In this document: in pieces, positions 26,044 through 34,754 of the stretch
Layout: every line of letters starts with the position of its first letter
Numbering within the stretch: the stretch's first letter is position 1
Source of the DNA: an uncultured Lachnospiraceae bacterium
Lineage (GTDB): Bacteria > Bacillota > Clostridia > Lachnospirales > Lachnospiraceae
DNA: 64,000 nt
NCBI GenBank assembly: GCA_944380185.1
Contig: CALWGV010000038.1
Location: 1-64,000 of the forward strand
Direction of reading: 5' to 3'
Notes under the pieces: generated by a model
Told to the model about the DNA's origin: nothing
The model's database searches: none
The model's input: the letters and a program-made list of their open reading frames with translations, nothing else
Made by a program: the position numbers and the translations under genes

Positions 26044-27918
26044 ATGAAAGCACTGTTAAAGGATAAAAAGCTCTTGGTTCGTAGATTTTTCCTGATCGTA
26101 CTGGATATAATCTGTGCGAACCTTTGTGTTTTTTTAGTTCTTGCTGCACGTTTTGAATTTGTTATCCAGGATGTTCCCCCGGAGTTCTGGGAGGTTTATG
26201 AGAATCACGCTCTCAGACTAACTTTGATCACTGTGGTGGTCCTGGCTCTGTTTCGAATCTACAACAGTCTCTGGGAGTACGCAGGCGAACGGGAAGCTAT
26301 TAATATCATCCTGGCTTCTTTTGCCATCGGGATTCTGCACATGGCAGATATATTATTGAGCGGCGATATTATGCCGCGTAGCTATTATTTGCTGTACCCG
26401 GTATTTCTGATGCTTTCCATTGGTTTTACCCGCTTTAGCTATCGTCAGATCCGCATGGCGGCTCACTCAAAGAAGGCTAAAACCCCGGTCACCCGCCCCA
26501 GGGTAATGATAATCGGCGCTGGCGACGCCGGGTGTATGCTGACGCGGGAGATCCTGAACAGTAACTACGTAAACATGGACCTGAAGTGCATTGTGGATGA
26601 TGACAACCGCAAGGTCGGACGGTATATCTACGGTATAAAAGTAGCAGGCACACGCAAGGACATTCCCCGGCTGGCTGAAAAGTACAAGATCGAGCGCATT
26701 ATCGTTGCTCTGCCTTCGCTGAACCGCAGCCAGCTGAGGCCCATCATCCAGATTTGTCACGATACAGGCTGTGAGGTGCAGATTCTGCCCGGCGTATATC
26801 AGCTGGTCAACGAGGAAGTCAGCGTCAGCCGTCTGCGCAAAGTGGAGATCGAAGATTTGCTGGGACGCGAACCGGTATCCATAGACATTCAGAAAATTCT
26901 GGACTATGTACAGGGACGCGTCGTCCTGGTGACCGGAGGCGGCGGCTCCATTGGCAGCGAGCTGTGCCGCCAGATCGCAGGCCATTTCCCCAAACAGCTC
27001 ATCATCATAGATATCTATGAAAATAATGCCTACGATATCCAAAATGAACTGCTGCGAAAGTATCCCGATCTCAATCTGGTGGTGCTGATTGCCTCGGTGC
27101 GGGATGAGAAGCGGATCAACAGCATATTCAGCACTTATCGGCCGGAGATCGTATATCACGCTGCCGCCCATAAGCATGTCCCTCTGATGGAGAACAGCCC
27201 CAACGAGGCCATTAAAAACAACGTAGGCGGCACCTTAAAGATGGTGGTAGCTGCTGACCGCTGGCATGTAAAGCGTTTTGTCATGATCTCTACAGATAAG
27301 GCGGTAAATCCTACTAATATTATGGGTGCTTCCAAACGCATCTGCGAGATGATCATTCAGTCTTACAATCGCAAATCGGAGACGGACTACGTGGCGGTCC
27401 GCTTCGGCAATGTCCTGGGGAGTAATGGCAGCGTTATCCCTCTGTTTAAGAAACAGATCGAAGAGGGCGGGCCGGTCACCGTGACTCACCCGGACATTAT
27501 CCGCTACTTTATGACCATCTCCGAGGCAGTATCCTTGGTCCTGCAGGCGGGAGCCTATGCAAAGGGCGGGGAAATATTCGTTCTGGATATGGGCGAGCCG
27601 GTAAAAATACTGGATCTCGCTAAAAATATGATTACACTGTCCGGGTATAAGGTGGACGAGGATATTAAGATCGTCTTCACCGGCTTAAGGCCCGGCGAAA
27701 AGCTGTATGAGGAGCTTCTGATGAGCGAGGAGGGCCTGACAAGCACCCCCAACAAGCTGATACATATCGGCAAGCCGATTGAATTTGATGAAGATAAATT
27801 TTACTCGCAGTTAGATGATCTGCTGAAGGCAGCCCAGCAGGAAAGCCCTGCGATCAGGCAGCTGGTAAAGGAATTGGTTCCTACCTACCATATGAATGAC
27901 CAAAGCGAAGCGCAATAA
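26044..27918 (+). CDS. Membrane-bound NDP-sugar 4,6-dehydratase (PglF/CapD/EpsC type)
   Basis: This 624-residue protein has four N-terminal hydrophobic segments (residues ~10-120), a CoA-binding-like Rossmann domain (RVMIIGAGDAGCMLTREIL) and a C-terminal SDR dehydratase domain with VLVTGGGGSIGSELCRQI, MISTDKAVNPTNIMGASKR and RFGNVLGSNGSVIPLF. The Met in NIMGASK replaces the usual SDR tyrosine, as in PglF/WbpM-type dehydratases. Those enzymes turn UDP-GlcNAc into a 4-keto-6-deoxy sugar, the first step to diacetylated or QuiNAc-type sugars. It probably feeds the polysaccharide cluster although the modification operon separates them. Confidence 0.9.
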   Translation: MKALLKDKKLLVRRFFLIVLDIICANLCVFLVLAARFEFVIQDVPPEFWEVYENHALRLTLITVVVLALFRIYNSLWEYAGEREAINIILASFAIGILHMADILLSGDIMPRSYYLLYPVFLMLSIGFTRFSYRQIRMAAHSKKAKTPVTRPRVMIIGAGDAGCMLTREILNSNYVNMDLKCIVDDDNRKVGRYIYGIKVAGTRKDIPRLAEKYKIERIIVALPSLNRSQLRPIIQICHDTGCEVQILPGVYQLVNEEVSVSRLRKVEIEDLLGREPVSIDIQKILDYVQGRVVLVTGGGGSIGSELCRQIAGHFPKQLIIIDIYENNAYDIQNELLRKYPDLNLVVLIASVRDEKRINSIFSTYRPEIVYHAAAHKHVPLMENSPNEAIKNNVGGTLKMVVAADRWHVKRFVMISTDKAVNPTNIMGASKRICEMIIQSYNRKSETDYVAVRFGNVLGSNGSVIPLFKKQIEEGGPVTVTHPDIIRYFMTISEAVSLVLQAGAYAKGGEIFVLDMGEPVKILDLAKNMITLSGYKVDEDIKIVFTGLRPGEKLYEELLMSEEGLTSTPNKLIHIGKPIEFDEDKFYSQLDDLLKAAQQESPAIRQLVKELVPTYHMNDQSEAQ

Positions 27919-27926
27919 AGAAATAC

Positions 27927-27967
27927 GCCGGAACAATGAAGTTATGTGCATTTGTTTCCGGCTTTTT
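27927..27967 (+). terminator. Rho-independent terminator after the dehydratase gene
   Basis: GCCGGAAC (27927-27934) pairs with GTTTCCGGC (27954-27962) and is followed by TTTTTC. It lies 9 bp after the stop codon. Confidence 0.75.
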
Positions 27968-28000
27968 CTATATCCTTTACTTTTATTTTTGCGGGAAAAT

Positions 28001-28008
28001 GGTATAAT
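28001..28008 (+). promoter_or_regulatory. Extended -10 promoter for the phosphoesterase gene
   Basis: TGGTATAAT (ending at 28008) has a perfect -10 hexamer with the extended TGn. The upstream region is AT-rich but shows no convincing -35 box. It lies about 38 bp upstream of the chosen ATG. Confidence 0.5.
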
Positions 28009-28045
28009 ACACTACATCCGCAGCGCAATGAGGCAGGAAATAAGC

Positions 28046-28909
28046 ATGGGTAAAAAACAGATCAAAAAACTTTTTCTTTTCATTGTTGTTATTCTGATGG
28101 CGGGCTGCATGATCAGCCTGTGGATGTCCACCAATTATCTTATCACACGCGAGTATGCTGTAGATACCGGAAAAAGCGGCGGCGCGTTTCGCGCCGTAGT
28201 CATCTCGGATCTCCATGACCATGTATTTGGCGAGGACAACGCTGAGCTGGTCAGCCGCATACAGCAAGTAAAACCGGATATTATCTTTATGGTCGGCGAC
28301 ATGCTGAACGAGGACTCGCCGGATCCATCTGTGCCCGTGGAACTGATCCGACAGCTTACCGGCATTGCTCCGGTCTATTATGCCCTCGGGAATCACGAAA
28401 TCTCCTATATACAAAATGGCCGTTCCGACTTAGCGGAGGATATCGCCGGCGCAGGCGCCGTCCTCTTGGAGAAGGAATATGTGGATATAGAAATAAAGGG
28501 AATACCGGTCCGCCTGGGCGGCTTGTACGATTACGCATTCGGCCTCTCCGATGACAATGAGGCCATGGACGCCCCTGCTGACGTCCTCCAGTATTTGCTC
28601 GATTTTGAGGACACGGACCGCATCAAAATCATGCTCTCCCACCGTCCGGACAGTTTCATTTTCGGAGATGCAAGCGAAGTGTGGGATATCGACCTGGTGG
28701 TCAGCGGGCATCTCCACGGCGGGCAGGTGGTACTGCCCTTTCTGGGGGGCATATATGCGGGCGATCAGGGATGGTTCCCGGATTACGTACATGGTTTGTA
28801 CCAGAAAGGAAAGCTGCAGCTTTTCATCACAAGCGGCCTTGGAACCAATCCCAAAATCCTCCCCCGCTTTAATAATCCCCCGGAGATTGCCGTATTGACC
28901 ATTAAATAA
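28046..28909 (+). CDS. Membrane-anchored metallophosphoesterase (YkuE-like)
   Basis: This 287-residue protein has an N-terminal membrane anchor (LFLFIVVILMAGCMISLWM) and then the calcineurin-like metal-binding blocks VVISDLHDHVFG, FMVGDMLNE, ALGNHEI, MLSHRPDSF and VSGHLHGGQV. The catalytic domain should face outside. Relatives include YkuE, which acts on phospholipid or envelope phosphoesters, but the substrate is not readable. I chose the ATG at 28046, after the promoter and a GGAAA site; the open frame extends 50 codons further up, across the promoter and terminator, without a binding site. Confidence 0.85.
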   Translation: MGKKQIKKLFLFIVVILMAGCMISLWMSTNYLITREYAVDTGKSGGAFRAVVISDLHDHVFGEDNAELVSRIQQVKPDIIFMVGDMLNEDSPDPSVPVELIRQLTGIAPVYYALGNHEISYIQNGRSDLAEDIAGAGAVLLEKEYVDIEIKGIPVRLGGLYDYAFGLSDDNEAMDAPADVLQYLLDFEDTDRIKIMLSHRPDSFIFGDASEVWDIDLVVSGHLHGGQVVLPFLGGIYAGDQGWFPDYVHGLYQKGKLQLFITSGLGTNPKILPRFNNPPEIAVLTIK

Positions 28910-28912
28910 TCC

Positions 28913-30091
28913 CTACCTGCTCTGCAGCAGCTCCGTCTTTAACTCCTCCTCCAGGCGGAGCAGCTCCGCCTCGGCCTCGCGGCGCTTCTCCCGCCCTTCC
29001 TTCTGGATCTTGATGGTCTCCTGAATCGTGGCGATCAGCTGACTGTTGACCGTCTTTAAGGTCTCCAGCTTCACGATCCCTTCCTCGGAGGCTTTGGCTG
29101 TCTCGATGGTATTGGTCTTTAGAAGCTCTGCATTCTTGGTCAGCAGATCGTTGGTGGCGTCCGTGATGTCCTGCTGGAGCTTCAGGGTTTTCTGCTGGCT
29201 CTGCAGTCCCAGGGCGATGACGATCTGCCCCTTCCAGATCGGTATGGTATTCAGGATGGCCGTCTGGATCTTCTCCACCAGGAGCTTGTCATTGTTCTGG
29301 ATCAGCTTGATCTGCGGCGCGGTCTGTATGGCGATGGTTTTGCTCAGCTTCAGGTCGTAGAGCTTTTTCTCAAAACGATTGACCGTATCCTCAAAATCGC
29401 TGACCAGCTGGGCCTGCATGGGTTCTCCCGAGGCTGCCGCCTCGGCCCGCAGCTGCGGCAGGGTTTTGCTGCGCATCTCCTCCACCGTCTCCTCGCCGGC
29501 CGCGATATAGAGCTTGAGCTCGTTGAAATATTCCAGGTTTTTCTGGTACATGGTATCGAACATGCCGATGTCCCTCAGCATCTGCATCCGCGCCTTTTCC
29601 AGCTCCCCTTCGATCCGGTCGATCTGGACTTCCACCTTGGCATAGCGCTCCTTTAAGCGGCGCAGACTTTGCCTGGCGTTTTTAAAAAAGGGCAGCTTGT
29701 CAAGCAGACCGTCCTCCTGTGCCGGCGACGACACGTCCAGCTCCTTTACATTGACCACCAGCTCCGTCAGGAGCTCTCCCACATATCCGCTATCCTTGGC
29801 GCGGACATTGGCAAGCACCGAATCGGCAAACTCCGACAGGCTGCGCTGTGCCCCCACGCCGTACTGCACCGCCGCCTGGGAGTCAGTCAGATCGATGGCC
29901 TCCTTGATCTCGTCGATCCGCTTTCTCTCTGCCTCGGTGAAAGCCGGGGCCTGCGCAGCTGCAGCCGTCTGAAGAGCGCCTTCCTCCTGCTGCCCCTCCT
30001 CCCGACTCTTATCCGGATTTTGGTCCGAATTCATCGCTGTCTCCCGTATTTCTCTGGCTTTTGCCAGATCTGCGAGGGTAATCTCCGCCAT
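28913..30091 (-). CDS. TelA/YaaN family protein (toxic anion resistance)
   Basis: This 392-residue, largely helical protein is of the TelA family. Recognisable parts are LRRLKERYAKVEVQIDRIEG, RDIGMFDTMYQKNLEYFNEL, KLYIAAGEETVEEM and a C-terminal coiled coil rich in Glu and Arg. TelA proteins are linked to tellurite and other envelope stress, mechanism unknown. In Bacillus the homologue yaaN is next to xpaC; here an XpaC gene lies two genes upstream, in a four-gene operon with two binding-protein-like genes. It is the last gene of that operon. Confidence 0.88.
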   Translation of the reverse strand: MAEITLADLAKAREIRETAMNSDQNPDKSREEGQQEEGALQTAAAAQAPAFTEAERKRIDEIKEAIDLTDSQAAVQYGVGAQRSLSEFADSVLANVRAKDSGYVGELLTELVVNVKELDVSSPAQEDGLLDKLPFFKNARQSLRRLKERYAKVEVQIDRIEGELEKARMQMLRDIGMFDTMYQKNLEYFNELKLYIAAGEETVEEMRSKTLPQLRAEAAASGEPMQAQLVSDFEDTVNRFEKKLYDLKLSKTIAIQTAPQIKLIQNNDKLLVEKIQTAILNTIPIWKGQIVIALGLQSQQKTLKLQQDITDATNDLLTKNAELLKTNTIETAKASEEGIVKLETLKTVNSQLIATIQETIKIQKEGREKRREAEAELLRLEEELKTELLQSR

Positions 30092-30227
30092 AATCTGTCT
30101 TCCTCCTCTTCTATCTCTTTACTCTCTGCTATCTCTTCTGTTTCTTCTATACTCTTCTGTTTCTTCTGTCTCTTCGCTTTCTTTGCTCTATGCCTTCTCT
30201 TCCGTCACGCTGAGCTATATACTTTTC

Positions 30228-31286
30228 CTACGACAGTCCGTCTATGATCTGCTTCATGGCGCTGTAACCGGGGACAGGGATGACCTGGGTCACCTCGGCG
30301 GCCACTCCGCTCACCCCGCCGGGGATGGTTCCCTGTACGATGCCGTAGCCGCTGGTGCGAAAACCGTGTTTTTCCCAGGCCAGCCTCTGCACCTCCTCGT
30401 CCAGCAGGGCCGAAGCTCCCTGCTCGCCCGCCTCCGTCAGCGCGATATACACATGGGTGGACCATACCGTGGGCGTCGGGTAGATCATCACCAGGTCGTC
30501 CTTGAGCTCTTCATAGTCCTCGGGATTCTCCACGGCAAACTCGATGATCTGGCTCTCATAGCCGGCGATCATCGGCTTGGCCCCCACGCCCATATTTAAA
30601 AACTGGCTGAAGAGATCGGAGGACGAGGTTTCCATGTAGCCCAGCTGCCCGAAGATCTCCTGCAGCTGCGGCAGCACCTGAGCCACATCCGCATCCGTCA
30701 CCGTCTCCCCGCCATTGCACACATTGGCCAGCAGGGCGGCGAACATATTGCCGGAATTGGATTTCGTGGGGTCGGTGGTATCCACCGAGACGCTGCCGTA
30801 GAGCTCCGGCAGGCCGATATCCGCCCAGGATGTCCCATCCAGCATCATCTGAGTCAGTTTTTCCATATCAGCGTAGAGAACGCCCTCCCGCTCCGTCACC
30901 ACGCCCTGATCCTTCAGGGCATCCGACACCAGACGGTGAGAATAGATCACGATAGGCGTATTGAAGACGATTTCGCTGGCCAGGGGACGGCCATGCTCAT
31001 CCTCGTAGTATTCCAGGGTCGTCTGGCTGGAAGGAAAGAGATAATCCCGCCCGGTCTGATCCGCCGTCACCATGTCCAGAGACCCGGCCCGGGAGTAGGA
31101 AAACTGGATATGATATCGATCCGCCAGGATATCCGCCACCTCCTCATCCTCATAGAGGCCGATTTTCTCACCGCCCAGATACCCGTCCAGGACAGTGACC
31201 CTATTTCCCGAACTGACCAGATAGTAGATGCCGGCGGCGGCAATCACGACTATCAGGAGAATCAGTCCTGCCCATTTTGATTTCAT
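30228..31286 (-). CDS. Membrane-anchored periplasmic-binding-protein-like protein
   Basis: This 352-residue protein begins with one hydrophobic segment (AGLILLIVVIAAAGIYYLV) and continues with a type 2 solute-binding fold. It shares whole-fold features with the N-terminal part of the 31947-33632 product: IVIYSHRLV, DPTKSNSGNMFAALL and MIAGYESQIIEF. The start overlaps the XpaC stop by 4 bp (ATGA), so the two are coupled. No ABC permease or ATPase is nearby, so this is unlikely to be an ordinary importer component. A sensory or scaffold role at the membrane is possible. Confidence 0.7.
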   Translation of the reverse strand: MKSKWAGLILLIVVIAAAGIYYLVSSGNRVTVLDGYLGGEKIGLYEDEEVADILADRYHIQFSYSRAGSLDMVTADQTGRDYLFPSSQTTLEYYEDEHGRPLASEIVFNTPIVIYSHRLVSDALKDQGVVTEREGVLYADMEKLTQMMLDGTSWADIGLPELYGSVSVDTTDPTKSNSGNMFAALLANVCNGGETVTDADVAQVLPQLQEIFGQLGYMETSSSDLFSQFLNMGVGAKPMIAGYESQIIEFAVENPEDYEELKDDLVMIYPTPTVWSTHVYIALTEAGEQGASALLDEEVQRLAWEKHGFRTSGYGIVQGTIPGGVSGVAAEVTQVIPVPGYSAMKQIIDGLS

Positions 31287-31918
31287 AGAGGTCCCTCCAT
31301 CTTTATTGTCTGTTCTAAAAGTCTGATCTCCGCATCCATGTCCATCAGCTCATTGCTCATCAGTCGCTGAAACTGCCCGGCAAAGGCCTGGTTCAGCGAG
31401 ATCAGCGCCTGCCCCGTTTTTTCCCGGAGGCTGGCGGCGTCGGCGGTATTGAGGCCGCTGTCCTCCAGCTCCACATATTTGGCCAGCAGCGAAGAAGCCG
31501 TGTCCTGATAATAGTCGATGAAGCGGCGCGCCAGCTTGATCTTGTCCGGATGCTTTTCCAGATAGGTCAGAATAGAGGCTGCGGTCTCGTGGAGCTGCCT
31601 GGACTGGGCGCGGATGGTTTCATCCTCGACCTGTTCCATCAGACGGCCAATGCTGTCCAGATCCTCCCTGGCCTCCTCCAGCTTTTGATACAGCTCCTCC
31701 CCGCCGACTACGGACGACACTTCTATGCGCCCAATCTTCTTCTCCGGCCTGAGGAGCAGCGTCAGGGCAGCAAACAGCGCCACCGCAAGCACCGCGCAGA
31801 GGAAAAAATTCCATCCCAGCACCAGGAAAAGCAAAAGGAATGCGGCTGCCGCCACTGCTCCGGCCAGGAGACTTGCCATGGTCTCCCCCTGTTTTTTTCT
31901 GTTTTTCTGTGATTTCAC
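31283..31918 (-). CDS. xpaC: XpaC family protein
   Basis: This 211-residue protein has two adjacent N-terminal hydrophobic segments (residues ~15-57) and a helical cytoplasmic domain of the XpaC type (KIGRIEVSSV, ARRFIDYYQDTASSLLAKY, LISLNQAFAGQFQRLMSNEL). The family is named for hydrolysis of 5-bromo-4-chloroindolyl phosphate, but its true role is unknown. It usually accompanies TelA. It starts at GTG with a rather distant AAGGAAAG site. Confidence 0.85.
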   Translation of the reverse strand: MKSQKNRKKQGETMASLLAGAVAAAAFLLLFLVLGWNFFLCAVLAVALFAALTLLLRPEKKIGRIEVSSVVGGEELYQKLEEAREDLDSIGRLMEQVEDETIRAQSRQLHETAASILTYLEKHPDKIKLARRFIDYYQDTASSLLAKYVELEDSGLNTADAASLREKTGQALISLNQAFAGQFQRLMSNELMDMDAEIRLLEQTIKMEGPL

Positions 31919-31946
31919 TGCTACGCTTCTTTCCTTTCCTTCTTCG

Positions 31947-33632
31947 TCAGTTATATCCCTTGACGCTGCGGAAGGCGCCGATCAGGTCCTCCCTGCCGTC
32001 GAAGACCCGAGCGTTGGAAAGGGCGGCCAGCTCCTCCAGCTGCTCCTCCTCGGCATCGCCGAACATGATGGAAAATACCGGCACATCCACTCCCTCTTCC
32101 CGATAAAATTCCTGGAAGTCGTCGTAATCCATGTCGCCGTTGCTCATTCCGTCGGTCAGGAGAATCACCGCCGGCGTATACTGGTCAAGATCATATCCCG
32201 AGGTCATCTGAAGGATGCCTTCCCGCGCGGCCCGGTAGATATCGGTGCCGCCGGCGCAAACCTCATCCTGAATCTCATTGTACAAAGCCTCGAGGCTCTC
32301 CGGCGAGGAATCCGGAGCGGTCCACACATCTATGACATCGTCGTCAAAAGGAATAACAATATTTACCTCATTTTCACTTGCCTGCAGCAGATTTCTCTCG
32401 GCATTCTCCTGAATCAGGATCTGGGCCATAGCCTCCACCATCTGCTCATTGCCCTCGCCCGACATGCTGCCGGAGAAGTCCAGGCAGTACACCGTAAGCG
32501 ACGGCTTTTTGAACTGCGTCTGATACAGATTCAGAGCCTCCATCAGCACGTCGGCAGCCGGCATGGGGATGGGAGAGAGCACTCGGTCCACATCGATGCC
32601 CCAGTCCTGGCGAAATACATCGCGATTTTCCTCGCTCACCCCCAGGCTCGAAGACCGCCTGCCGGTGCGCTGAATCTCGTTCTGCGCTTCGTCGGACAGC
32701 AGATAATCCTGTACCTCTAAAAAGGCCTCCTCCTTGTTCCCGTCGCCGTGGTCCACATAGGCGAAGGGTGAATCGGCCAGGCTCAGACCGTCATAAGGGT
32801 AGACCGTGTAGAGAGTCTCCCTTCCCTGTTCCTCCAGGTCTCTGTTGGCGCTGATGATCAGGCACTCATAGTTGACCATGGCGTCGTAATCTCCATTCAG
32901 AAACATCTCCTTCAGCCAATCCGAGCTGCCGGAGCTGCGGTCGATGCCGGAGAGAAGCTCCGTGATCTCCCCTTTGAGCGTCTCATCCTGCAGATCCGCC
33001 TCCGTCATGGCCTCCTGCTTGCCCATCAGCGCATACAGGAAACCGATGTAGGCGCTGGCCCCGGAATTGGACTGGGTGGCACTGGTCATGCAGAAGGACA
33101 TCTTTCCCTCCTCTATGGCCGACAGAATATCCTTTACCGACACCTCCCGGCCCACAAAACCCAGCTCATCGGCCAAGCTCTGCCGTATGCCAAAGACCAC
33201 CGGCGTAGTGGATACGGACTGGGCATGCTTAACCAGGTGGCTGCTGTCCCCCAGGGAAATCCAGATGCTGCTGGCCGGCCAGACCACATCATAGTTCTCT
33301 GCCCCCTGCTCCAGGGTGCGCATGATATCCACCGACCCCAGATAAGTGATCTCGATATTGACTCCCGTCTCCCGGGCGCAGTCTTCCAGAATGTGTTCCA
33401 GCTCCTGATTTTCCGAGCCGGACACGATTCTCAGGGTTTCCCCTCCCGATGACCCGGCAAAATAGCTGTCGCCGCCTGTATTTTCCTCTCCGCCGCTGCA
33501 TGCCCCCAGCACAAGGCACGTCATCACCGCCAGCAACAGAACAGAAAGTCTTCTGATCCCCCACATCAGGCAGCGCGGCGCGCAGTCCCGGCATCGCTTC
33601 TTTAAGACCAGGAAACGATAATACAACGTCAT
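31947..33632 (-). CDS. Lipoprotein with solute-binding-like and von Willebrand A domains
   Basis: In this 561-residue protein a basic N-terminus and hydrophobic segment end in the lipobox LVLGAC, after which a mature lipoprotein begins. Residues ~65-350 look like a type 2 solute-binding fold (LRIVSGSENQELEHIL, DVVWPASSIWISLG, TSATQSNSGASAYIGFLYAL). Residues ~370-555 are a VWA domain with the MIDAS motif DFSGSMSGE and a later TDGMSNGD. The fusion displayed outside the cell suggests metal-dependent protein binding. It is the first gene of the four-gene operon with XpaC, a second binding-like protein and TelA. Confidence 0.8.
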   Translation of the reverse strand: MTLYYRFLVLKKRCRDCAPRCLMWGIRRLSVLLLAVMTCLVLGACSGGEENTGGDSYFAGSSGGETLRIVSGSENQELEHILEDCARETGVNIEITYLGSVDIMRTLEQGAENYDVVWPASSIWISLGDSSHLVKHAQSVSTTPVVFGIRQSLADELGFVGREVSVKDILSAIEEGKMSFCMTSATQSNSGASAYIGFLYALMGKQEAMTEADLQDETLKGEITELLSGIDRSSGSSDWLKEMFLNGDYDAMVNYECLIISANRDLEEQGRETLYTVYPYDGLSLADSPFAYVDHGDGNKEEAFLEVQDYLLSDEAQNEIQRTGRRSSSLGVSEENRDVFRQDWGIDVDRVLSPIPMPAADVLMEALNLYQTQFKKPSLTVYCLDFSGSMSGEGNEQMVEAMAQILIQENAERNLLQASENEVNIVIPFDDDVIDVWTAPDSSPESLEALYNEIQDEVCAGGTDIYRAAREGILQMTSGYDLDQYTPAVILLTDGMSNGDMDYDDFQEFYREEGVDVPVFSIMFGDAEEEQLEELAALSNARVFDGREDLIGAFRSVKGYN

Positions 33633-33790
33633 TCTTCGCTCCTTTTCCCGGCAAAATATATTTCGCCGCTTTTTGTTTTGAGCTTAGCATGACTTTGTAA
33701 GTATTGCGAAAGAGAAAGGGCAAATTCAGGTAAAGAGATCACAGGGCCGGGTCGGCCCCTGTCCGCGGCAATGTCTCCTGTCCGCCGAGA

Positions 33791-34534
33791 TCACTCGTCG
33801 TTTTCCCCGATGCAGATGCAGACCAGATACACCTCCCTGGCCCCTGCCCCCAGCAGAGCGCGGGTGCAGGCCTGGGCCGTGGCGCCGGTCGTATAGATAT
33901 CGTCGAGCAGTATCACCCGCAGGCCTGCCGCCGGCTGTCTGCCCGGACAGAAGGCTCCCTCCAGATTGCGTCCCCTCTCACCGCCGGACAAGAGTTTCTG
34001 AGCCCTGGTGTTGCGGTGGCGAATCAGCGCGCGGTGCAGCACCGGGATCCCCAGCTTTTTTCCCAGTCTCTTGGCCACCAGGCCGGCCTGATTGTAGCCG
34101 CGGCGGCTCAGACGACTGCGGTGGACCGGCACCGGAACCAGGCAGTCGGCCCGCAGCCCCTCTAATTCCCGTGCGAATCTCTCCCATAACGCCTCGGCAT
34201 ACCAGTCCGCATAGTCCATCCGACCGCCGTTTTTAAAGCGGGAGAGGGAATCGCGCATAGTCCTGTCGTATACCGCCATGGCATAGCCCCGGACAAAGGA
34301 GCGCTCATGGCGGCTGCAGTCGTAGCAGTATTCCGCCTCCGCCGCGGCGATCTCCTTGCCGCAGCGCAGGCAGACCGGCTCCTTTACCATGCGTACCTTG
34401 GACAGGCATTCCGGGCAGATCAGGCCCTTGCCGACGGGAATCACCCCATCACAGACAGGACAGCGGCGGGGATACAGCATGCCCAGCAGAAATTCTCCCG
34501 CTCTTTCCACTATTTTCTTTTCTTTTGCTTTCAC
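33791..34534 (-). CDS. comF: ComF family phosphoribosyltransferase-like protein
   Basis: This 247-residue protein has two N-terminal zinc-binding segments (CPVCDGVIPVGKGLICPEC and CLRCGKEI...YCYDC) followed by a phosphoribosyltransferase fold with VILLDDIYTTGATAQ. ComF is needed for DNA uptake in transformable Firmicutes, though many carriers are not known to be competent. I chose the GTG at 34534 behind AGGAGG; the extra upstream codons are not preceded by a site. It follows recD2 in the same direction. Confidence 0.88.
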   Translation of the reverse strand: MKAKEKKIVERAGEFLLGMLYPRRCPVCDGVIPVGKGLICPECLSKVRMVKEPVCLRCGKEIAAAEAEYCYDCSRHERSFVRGYAMAVYDRTMRDSLSRFKNGGRMDYADWYAEALWERFARELEGLRADCLVPVPVHRSRLSRRGYNQAGLVAKRLGKKLGIPVLHRALIRHRNTRAQKLLSGGERGRNLEGAFCPGRQPAAGLRVILLDDIYTTGATAQACTRALLGAGAREVYLVCICIGENDE

Positions 34535-34617
34535 GAAAACCTCCTGAGAAATATGAGATGTACAAGATGTGCAAATATCGTGAGGATATGGACAGGAAGA
34601 CAAATCCAGAGTTGATT

Positions 34618-34689
34618 CAGAATAGATTTAGAATGGATTATCGGATTTCAGAATGGATTATTGGATTTCAGAATAGATTATTGATTTCA
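34618..34689. repeat. 20-bp tandem repeat, about three copies
   Basis: Between comF and recD2 the unit GAATGGATTATYGGATTTCA occurs at 34631-34650 and 34651-34670, with a slightly shorter third copy at 34671-34689 and a partial copy before them. No gene is visible in this 220-bp gap. A GC-rich hairpin (34723-34753) lies next to the recD2 end. Confidence 0.7.
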
Positions 34690-34754
34690 GATACTGCTGA
34701 GAGCAGGGCGCGCCCCGGGAGCGGGACATGCCGCACTTTTTTCGGCATATCCCC

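Noticed and set aside
26467..27177. Minus-strand open frame inside the dehydratase gene
   Set aside because: The plus-strand product is a full-length, motif-complete dehydratase; the antisense frame has no support.
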